Shown here one piece after another: positions 20,724 through 27,563 of a stretch of DNA of 27,563 bases. This stretch comes from Conoideocrella luteorostrata. Lineage: Eukaryota; Ascomycota; Sordariomycetes; Hypocreales; Clavicipitaceae. The stretch is taken from NCBI GenBank assembly GCA_032433595.1, contig JASWJB010000447.1, positions 1-27,563 on the forward strand, read 5' to 3'. Within the stretch, counting starts at the first letter, position 1; each line of letters starts with the position of its first letter. Under the pieces are notes generated by a model. It was not told where the DNA came from. It searched no databases and worked only from the letters and a program-made list of their open reading frames with translations. The position numbers and the translations under genes were made by a program.

Positions 20724-20956
20724 GCGGGGGACAGTTTAACTGAGCCATCGATCGAGGTAGCATTATCTCCGCAAGAGATTAATGCCTTAGCGACCAAAAA
20801 CAAAAACAAAAAAAAAAACTATTATATAGCTTAAATAGCTATTTAAGTAATAAATTTAATTAATAATAAGCTTTAATTGCATCTGTGGTGGGCGTTCGAA
20901 TTGAAAGGGTCAATTAGACAATGCGGACGAAATGGCTCAGTAAAGCTGTCCCCCGC
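20724..20956. mobile_element. MITE-like element with 25-bp terminal inverted repeats
   Basis: The left end (20724-20748) reads GCGGGGGACAG...CTGAGCCAT. The complement of the right end (20932-20956) reads the same, with 23 of 25 positions identical. The 233-bp body has no open frame and is AT-rich in the middle (20797-20880, with A runs and the palindrome CTTAAATAGCTATTTAAG). It fits a non-autonomous DNA transposon. A target-site duplication is not obvious: left flank CCGCCAA, right flank ATGTCCG. The superfamily is therefore undecided. Confidence 0.8.
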
Positions 20957-23834
20957 ATGTCCGCGTATTGATGACCAAGGCGTTGTAAGACTTTAGCTTT
21001 GCATTTTTATAGTGTCGTTTCAAATGTCGAATGCCTGTCATGTCAACTAGGCCGCCGTAGCTCGGACTAATCCAACACCTGGCTCATGTTTCAATTCTCC
21101 GCAGCAGCACTAGCTAGTGGCTGATATCACATTGACATCACCGCCATGGTATTCCGCATAGAAGTGTGACTTTGCTTTTACCCTGTTCTAAACAGTGACT
21201 TGGCAATAAAGCGCGGTAAATGACCTTGTATCTGCTATGCTGGCAATATATCGTCTTTACTGGTCATCGGCAACGCCCGCTTTTGGTCTAATTCATTGAC
21301 CAGCGTCATCCATGCTATCAGACAATCTCGGGTTATGGTGGTCATCGTATACAATAAGCCATCTAGTGCTGCTTGGAAAGCAGTCACATCCTGTCGGACG
21401 CCAGCATCAAAGCCTCCTGACGGCGCCGCTTCAGGACGGAGCCCTCACGCGTCCGATGATCCGCGCCTCTAGCCTTAGATCGCCAGTCAAACTTGTTAGA
21501 CAGCATCCTCGGGGCGATGGGCGGATCTTTTGGCCCTAACTGGCCACGACTAGCCACGAATTCTGCAATACGCGGCTCTGCTGGCTCCGACCACACACGA
21601 CAAAACGAAATGACACCTCCGACTTCTCTGACTGGCCACATCTCGCCATCGCGAAATGACAGCTCTCTCTGACTGGCTGACTGGCCATGGCGCAACAACG
21701 TCCATCCTATGACCCAACACACTCACTCACTCACCGCTGTTTTGAAGGCCCGCACGCCATTCCACAGAGGGAAGGGAGAACAACTAGATAGGAGGCGTGA
21801 ATTCCGGTCTTGTTAGACTTGTGTTCGTGTCTTCTCAATATGCTGTTGCTCTCAACAAACCCACGAACGCACAGACACACGAAACAGAACAAAAGGGGAG
21901 TGGATCGTGTAGGGAGTTAAGAGCTCCGGTGGTAGGGCTACTGGGGAGTTTGTATTCAGCAGTAGGCTCAGGACGGCTCATTATAGCCTGTGCTTGGAAC
22001 GGTTTTAGGGAAAAGGAGTCTGTCCTCGTCTTCTGCTGAATGCACAACCCTATAGCCTACCTACTGGAGCTCTTCACTACCCACGCACACCACTCCTTAA
22101 CGGTCCCGCCGCACCGTTAACCGGGCGGTTTCTGCGCACCGCTAAGTCAACAGGTGATTTCGTGTCAGTCTGTGGAGGAAGCACCAGCAGTGAGAGCTGT
22201 TAGCGTAAGAATCTCTCGCCCGTTGGTTCCGCTAGCTGGTCTAAGCGTGGTACCCTGAATAGTGGCTGCAGCCCCAATAAGTGTTGTCTTGGTTCGCGAG
22301 TACGCAGCTTGCGTGGGTGATGGAAGGAAGCAACGACAGTGCGTGGCGTTGATGCAAGTTTCGCCTCGCCCTTGGTCGGGTGAACTGGGATAATGCTGTG
22401 CTGTAAAACCTTGGCAATTTGTGTGCGCGAAAAGCCAACAGGACAAGGCAAATAAGAGGCCCAGCTTCCTGTCTGTGTCCTTGTCTGCTTGCTTGCCTGC
22501 CTGTATGTGTGCCTGAGTGCCTGCTTGCCTGCCATCCATCCATCCATCCATTCCGGGTCCAGCAGCGCCATATCCCGCTAATCTCGTCTCAACCCCCGCC
22601 GCGTTAAAAGGCTTGCTTGCAAATTCCACACGTGCGGAGCTGTTTATCTTGACGATAGAGCTGTTGGGGCCTGCGTTGGATCATGCAAAATAAGCTGATC
22701 CAAGGGGATCGTAGCAGCTAGGACTTGAGGAATTGAACGGACGAATTGACGGAATGGAAGCTATTGGCCGATTATCGGCGTCACACGCAACAGCACAGTA
22801 ATGTGTCAGATGCGCATACGTGGAATTGCGTGGGAATCCCGTGGCATTCAATTAGATCGTTCAGGATTTTGAATTAAAACTAATTCTATTGTTCTGGATG
22901 CTAGAACAAGCCTCATTTCGGCTCACAATAGAAGGGCTGAAGATTAGTCGCAAGGCACCATGTGCGGTAACAGACATCAATAAGACCTGCCAAGAGATTA
23001 GCTCAAGCCACAGGATCCTTCGACGACAAGATGCTAGATAGCACACGGCGCTTGTCAAATGCCGCAATTTAGTAGTCGTTCTAGCAGGAATGCACAGCAG
23101 CTGCTTGAAGAGGTGTTTGGGGTGCGACCTCAAGGTTCCGTGACCATCAATTAAGTTAACTTAGTGGTTCAAGGCGCAGAAGCTAGACCGAACAGAGCAG
23201 CTGAGCTGACGACAGTGCTGCAAGCGGGGGGAGGTCTTGTTGCCTGGTGATGCTACTGCCGGTGATGTTGCTGCTGACGAGGGATTTGTTACCGGACAAC
23301 GAACGCTGACGCTACGTGACGCAGCATTCTCCCGCTCTCCAAGAGGACCAGACACTGAGGCTTCCAATGAGCGGGGCAATGCTGAAGAGCTGCCATGTGT
23401 CAGAGACAGGGGAGACAGGGGCTCCACGTTCGTCCCAACCACTATCGATGTTGCATGCCCGATCGTGTAGGGGAGAACCGCTTTTCCTCAAGGCCCTCCG
23501 GGCCCTCCCTCCCCAGAGTATGGCGTGCAGGTGAATGGCCGTGGTGTCCATGACCACATACGCTGTCTGCTAAGGTCCATTCCTTTATTGGGAATGGCTC
23601 CTTCAACCGGGGTCCATCTCGGATGAGGCTGAATCGCGAAGTGCGCGCAAGCGGCGGCCCCACCACCAATCGTGACCCTGGACGTAGCCGAGGCGCAGGT
23701 GTCTGCGTCTAATGAGGTTATACGCAGAAGCTCTTGGCGCCCCGTCGTCGCACGCAGCGTCTGCCTTTCATTCTTTTCTTTTTCTCTTTTCTTTTCCTTT
23801 TCCCGCCATAAGTTGTTACCGTGTCCTCGTCGCC
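20957..23834. other. Long intergenic stretch, no gene recognised
   Basis: Many short frames occur on both strands, including 22165-22629 (-), which owes its length to tetranucleotide repeats. No domain, intron pattern or transposon end was seen. A small inverted repeat CCATTCC/GGAATGG lies near 23579-23599, and a pyrimidine-rich tract typical of fungal promoters at 23765-23806. Confidence 0.45.
22484..22552. repeat. Tetranucleotide-rich tract (TGCC)/(CCAT)n
   Basis: TGCT/TGCC words run from 22484 and pass into a clean (CCAT)4-5 run at 22532-22550. Confidence 0.85.
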
Positions 23835-24227
23835 ATGGTTCAGTACCACAGGGAGCCAACGCCGCTGCCTGACGCCGACGAGGACCAAAAGGGACTGTGC
23901 TGCGTGAAAAGCCAGGTCCCGAAGAGGCCCAAGGCACAAGAGGAAGAGACCCCCATCGCAGACTTGAGCCCTCCAGCAACCGGCACGCCACGGGCATCGC
24001 GCGGCCGCGAGGAGGGGCCTCGACGTGCCCGGATCCGGGATGCACTGGGATCAATGCAGCCAGCAAAGGCCACCAAGGCGAGTGGTAATTCGGCGCACAC
24101 TGCAACTGGAGGCGCACAGGGACAACCTGCGCAAGAGTCTTCGCAGCGGCAGTCTGCGACCGGCATTGTAAAGACACGTTATAGTCGAGCGTCTCGAGGA
24201 CCAGAGAGATGGGTTCCGGGACATTGA
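23835..24227 (+). CDS. Hypothetical small protein (130 aa), weak
   Basis: ATG 23835 lies in a good context (CGCCATGG) 30 bp after a CT-rich tract such as precedes many fungal starts. The product is hydrophilic and disordered in appearance (Pro, Ala, Arg, Glu), beginning MVQYHREPTPLPDADEDQ. No domain is recognised. The opposite strand is open over a longer range (23488-24288), which lowers confidence, since GC-rich DNA makes long frames by chance. Another + frame without ATG (about 24389-24644, with ALYDHKGRFALCKYAINSD) could be a further exon or a relic; I could not connect them. Confidence 0.25.
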   Translation: MVQYHREPTPLPDADEDQKGLCCVKSQVPKRPKAQEEETPIADLSPPATGTPRASRGREEGPRRARIRDALGSMQPAKATKASGNSAHTATGGAQGQPAQESSQRQSATGIVKTRYSRASRGPERWVPGH

Positions 24228-24814
24228 TAGCAGGCATTCGCCCCTTCCGCCCACACAGTAAAGACAGTTTTTGTTCACCACGCCCCATCTCCTCCTATAA
24301 CACTCGCCTCGCTACCCGGCAACCTCCGGTGGGTGGTACCGGGAAATGATCTACAGGCTGTAAGGGGAGGGGGATGCGGTTTACGTAATGGAGGGGCAGA
24401 CATGACCTTGGGAGAGCCATCATCAAGAATAGCCTCAATTCATCATCCACTATCAAGGCGGATAAACAGTTGCAGCCACCAGCGCCATCTCCCCCGCACA
24501 CACAAACACCTCTACAAATAAAAGCTGCGCTGTATGATCACAAGGGACGCTTTGCGCTTTGCAAATATGCCATCAATTCTGATTCCCTTGTTGATGCGTC
24601 TTTTTCTGTTTCCTTCGCCCCCTTCAACCGCAAGTCAAGCGGCTAATGAATGGTTGGTTGTTGGTGGCGGCGGTTCTACAGGAGGTTGTGTCACAACCAA
24701 CAGACCCGTGCCAGGCAACGCGCTCTCGCTCGATCACTCATTCCTTCACCGCTGACCCGGACCCTATTTACTTTCGAATATCCTTTCCTCGCCGCTCTCC
24801 ATGACAACGGGCTC

Positions 24815-26517
24815 ATGGCAACTTTGCAGAGTCGGAGGGGACCAAACGCGGAGGAGCCCTCACAAGACAAGCCTTCAGCCAAAAGGCTCAAGGCTGTTGG
24901 GTTGGGCAGTACCAGTGCCCCCGGCGTTGCGCCAGCAGGTTCAGATAATCGATTCAAGACTTGCCTCACACCTCGCGTTTTGAGAGAACTCGATGAGCGA
25001 AGCAGCGCATGCTCTTGTCCCGAGACGTCTGCGGTTAGTAGTATGACACCTACGAATCTTGCTCAATTTGCCAGACATGGCGGCCCGGACCTTAGCCATC
25101 TACGCGACGTAAGTTTTCTCTCGCCATCGCTAGCCATGCCATCAATAGCCATCAATCGGCTCATGCTGTTTAGAATTCCGATCCAAAGTACGCGGCACCA
25201 AGTATGTACTCAGGCGGCTCTTCACGACGCCCAAGCCAATGGACACAGTGCACCAATGCGATGCCTCCGTCGCCCGTGAGCAAACACTCATCCGCATATG
25301 ACAAAGACTTCGAACAAAAGCTCATTGACCACAACATATACCCTGGAGGATATGAGTATCCGGACGACGACGACTCCATACCAGAACCTGGCAATTTAAA
25401 CGAGATCGCGCACGAGTTATTGGCTCCAAGGGCCTCTCTCTCGCCGTCTCGTTTCCCCCCTTCTTCCTTCCAGCAATTCTCGTCGGCCAATGATCGCGTA
25501 ATTTCGGAAGGAAAAGTCATGAGCAGAATATTCCCAACCATGCGCGGCGATGCTAATATCCCAAACGAGGGAGATCTCCCGTTCACTAATCTTGATTCAA
25601 TTACACACGGCGACACGGTGAACGCGAAGCCAGACTTCTTTGACGGAACCTACCCAAGCCACGTCAGCAAAACGGTCCAACAAGACCTATATAATACCAT
25701 CATCCCCACAAGCCACGATCTTCCCCCCCCGCTGGCGCCAAACTTCTTCTTTGAAGCCATAGCCCGGCGGGGGAGTGCGGACGTGGCGAAGCGGCAGGCC
25801 TGTCTTGACGGGGCATACGGCGCGCGCGCCATGCATGGCTTGCAGAACTACCGCGAAGAGGAGCCAGTCTACGACGGCAATGCCTACACAATTAGCTCAA
25901 CCTACCACGCCGGAACCGGCACGCTTCAGTTGCACGCTCACCATATCACAGCCCCGACGGCCGAGGGAGAGGGGCCGGAGTACCACATGACCCAGATTGA
26001 TAGCTGGGGAATGACGGAGAACATGGATACTTTTCGACGTGGAGTAGCCGCGTTCAGGAACGCCAGGGACGTGGCGCAACGGTATCGAGATGGTTTCATC
26101 CAAGCTGCCAATGCTACAGCGTCGGAAGCCGGGGAGGTGGCTGCTCAAGGGTATGCGGAAGGAGACAACCCGCCATCGGGGCATGCCGGTCATGTGGGGG
26201 GGGACGAAACTTGGCGAGACTCGCACGATGACCTTCAACGGCAGATTGCCAACGACTCTTATGGTAACCCTTCCGACGACGCGGCCGACGACGCTCCTCG
26301 TCATCTTTATACCGCTGATGATGGGTCTCAAGAGTCGACCCAAGAACCGACCGCGTCGGTGGGCTCGGACAATCCGTCCTTTAGCTTCACGCCGACCCTT
26401 CCGAGCCAAGGCACTGTTCGTTCAAAGCGTGTCAGGCAATCAGCCAGTCCGCCTACAAATGCGGAGGGTCCATCTAAGAGTCGATCGCGCCGCAGCACTG
26501 CTCGGCGAAATGGATAG
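24815..26517 (+). CDS. DUF7924-type protein (PD-(D/E)XK nuclease-like), degenerate active site and tail
   Basis: Exons 24815-25108 and 25174-26517 give 545 aa. The 65-nt intron has donor GTAAGT and acceptor TTTAG, phase 0, and restores the family phrase GGPDLSHLRD|NSDPKYAAPS. Family blocks present: LTPRVLRELDER (exon 1), YDKDFEQKLIDHNIYPGGYEYPD (142-163), LPFTNLDSIT (233-242), KPDFFDG (250-256), IIPTSHDLPPPLAPNFFFEA (274-293), AKRQACLDGAYGARAMHGLQ (302-321) and FRRGVAAFRNARDVA (385-399). In relatives, as I recall them, the central part is PD...NFFLEAKG, a PD-(D/E)XK-like arrangement; here D252 and E292 remain but the Lys position is Ile294. After 26517 the family tail continues in other frames (see the next entry). 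The function of the family is unknown; nuclease activity is inference, and this copy is probably inactive as one. Confidence 0.82.
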
Positions 26518-26787
26518 TCATCTATCAGCTCTACAGAGGCAGTCAGCTGATCCAAGTGATCCCTATTGGGTGGAAACCCACGTGCACAGGAGCACAGGAG
26601 CAAGGTCCACTTTCGAGATCCGGAGGGCCGTGAAGTCAAAACTGAGCGAAAGAACTGGATGAAGCAGATGATGGATAGAACCCGATGCTTCTATCGCCAA
26701 AGTTCCAAGTCGGGACTGGTGTTTTGGTCGACCAAGCTGCCCCGAGAAGCGAAGAAGAAGAAGAAGGGCAAGCGCCAGCGCACGTAA
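26518..26787 (+). pseudogene. Out-of-frame C-terminal tail of the DUF7924-type gene
   Basis: Directly after the stop codon, a second frame reads DPYWVETHVHRSTGARSTFEIR and a third reads FRDPEGREVKTERKNW, ending at TAA 26785-26787 after a Lys-rich end. Together these look like the usual family tail (VxRSTGxRSTFEIRDPxGREVxTxRKDW). The join is at about 26616-26624 (GAGATCCGGAG); loss of one copy of a directly repeated 7-bp GATCCGG would explain the shift. The shift between the main frame and the second lies near 26490-26517. An unusual intron there cannot be ruled out, but I found none with good signals. Confidence 0.65.
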
Positions 26788-27224
26788 TTTGGATCCGTTG
26801 TAAGCATTGGTATTTACGATAATTACAGGGAAAATATCAGATGACTCTCTATCATACTCGGGTTCTATCTAATCATTACCGCAGATCAGGAACACCACGT
26901 TCGTGGGCAGGTCCCTTGTGCGTATGGTCTCTGGATTGTCCAAGTGTGAAATCCCATATATTATCCCTTGGGTGAGTGAAACGCGTTTCTTTGTCACACC
27001 AGAAGCGCGCCGTGTAGTATGCTTCTTCTCCCGCTGGCTTGACTTGTTCGTGGCGACATCACCCCAGCCGTTACCGTGCGCCGTTCTTGAACCCAACTAA
27101 CTACAGTATACGGCATTATCTATTTCACCTCCCTCAGGTATCGCCCTTCCTATTATGATCAGCTTATTTGCGGTACATGGAGGGGGTAAAATACAATGTG
27201 CCTCCCAATGTACACTACAAGCCC
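26788..27224. other. Intergenic, nothing recognised
   Basis: Only short frames (26869-27096 -, 26903-27100 +) without domains. Composition is AT-rich near 26800-26880 and 27100-27180. Confidence 0.5.
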
Positions 27225-27468
27225 GCCGGAGCGATCCACCAGTCTACACCATACCACTGGGACAGCCTTTGTAATCCCTTCCGCTTTGTCAAGTACAGTA
27301 ATTTTTTTTTTTTTTTGCTCAGACAATGCATAACTAGTCTTTCATGCGTAGGGCCAAAGAGTTCAAGGGGATTCTTCCTCAACTGCATTGATGAAGTCTG
27401 CTGCTTGACCACCTGTATCCAGCAATCCAGCACAAAGCGCCAAAAAATGTTGCAGCGTGCCGTGTTTA
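27225..27468 (-). pseudogene. Relic of a second NACHT NLR
   Basis: Read from 27468 downward, three frames together follow the segment of the intact NLR just before its HEAT repeats. Frame one is NTARCNIFWRFV (intact gene: YTARYDIFWRFV), frame two AGLLDTGGQAADFINAVEEE (intact: AGLLDQGGQANFVNIIEQE), frame three PLELFGPTHERLVMHCLS (intact: PLDLLGPTHQRLIMRCLG). A run of 15 A (27302-27316) then breaks it, and LQRLSQW appears at about 27260-27280 (intact: LEQRLSQW). Two frameshifts plus the homopolymer make it dead. No NACHT or HEAT part is seen in the window. It is not a close copy of the 1068-5683 gene at base level, so it derives from another family member. Confidence 0.88.
27302..27316. repeat. 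Homopolymer T/A run
   Basis: About 15 T on the + strand inside the NLR relic. Possibly grown by slippage, or in part a sequencing artefact. Confidence 0.9.
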
Positions 27469-27563
27469 CTCTAGCGGTCAGTCAGTTGGTCAGACGGTCA
27501 CGGGTGACCCGCTTGGACAACATATATTTTTATATATACTCTGAATATTTTTTTTTTTTAAAA
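27469..27563. other. AT-rich window end
   Basis: Ends in TATATATACTCTGAATA and a T run followed by A. This is probably non-coding and maybe a contig edge. Confidence 0.5.

Noticed and set aside
20888..20905. GCGTTCGAATTGA resembling a tRNA B box
   Set aside because: No matching A box or cloverleaf pairing was found, and it lies inside the MITE-like element.
22165..22629. Minus frame of 154 codons
   Set aside because: Contains translated tetranucleotide repeats (GWMDGR, QAGKQA) and no domain.
23488..24288. Minus frame of 266 codons
   Set aside because: GC-rich region with several overlapping long frames on both strands. The Lys/Glu stretch is the complement of a CT-rich tract, and no domain is seen.

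Overview
The window looks like nuclear DNA of a filamentous ascomycete, most like the Sordariomycetes/Hypocreales. The signs are short introns (53 to 65 nt) with GT or GC donors and CTAAC/TACTAAC-type branch sites, a fungal NACHT NLR with an alpha/beta-hydrolase front end, a DUF7924-type protein, a fungal APH-fold kinase relic, a LINE ORF1 relic, and the frequent palindrome TACGGAGTACTCCGTA. The order is that of an accessory, gene-poor, repeat-rich compartment: four readable genes and many broken ones in 27.5 kb. The window starts with a G run and ends in a T/A run, so it may be a whole contig or a contig edge.

Layout. (1) 833-1024 holds a tandemly duplicated intron-plus-exon unit, directly before the main gene. 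(2) 1068-5683 (+) is a large NLR of about 1518 aa: hydrolase-like domain with Cys in the nucleophile position, NACHT NTPase, and about 15 HEAT-like repeats with a 33-residue (99-bp) period. The reading frame only works if a 59-nt GC-AG intron (1863-1921) is removed. A minisatellite follows it. (3) 5.85-13.3 kb is mainly non-coding or unreadable, with low-complexity arrays. (4) 13342-14470 (+) is a decayed APH-family phosphotransferase. (5) 14858-15895 (-) is an intact F-box protein with Cys/His clusters. (6) About 16780-17031 (-) is a broken ubiquitin-conjugating enzyme (E2). (7) 17281-18910 contains a LINE ORF1 relic and dispersed short duplications. (8) 19318-19906 (-) is a short bZIP gene with one intron. 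(9) 20724-20956 is a MITE-like element with 25-bp terminal inverted repeats. (10) 24815-26517 (+) is a two-exon DUF7924-type gene whose C-terminal tail has run out of frame and whose putative catalytic Lys is Ile. (11) 27225-27468 (-) is a relic of a second NLR of the same subfamily as the first.

Together: the NLR is a STAND-type signal-sensing switch of the class tied to fungal allorecognition and innate-like defence. Its repeat-built sensor and a second, dead NLR nearby suggest birth-and-death evolution. The F-box gene and the E2 relic both belong to ubiquitin pathways, but I see no operon-like link, and fungal genes are transcribed singly. Identifications rest on motif recognition from memory, with no database search.
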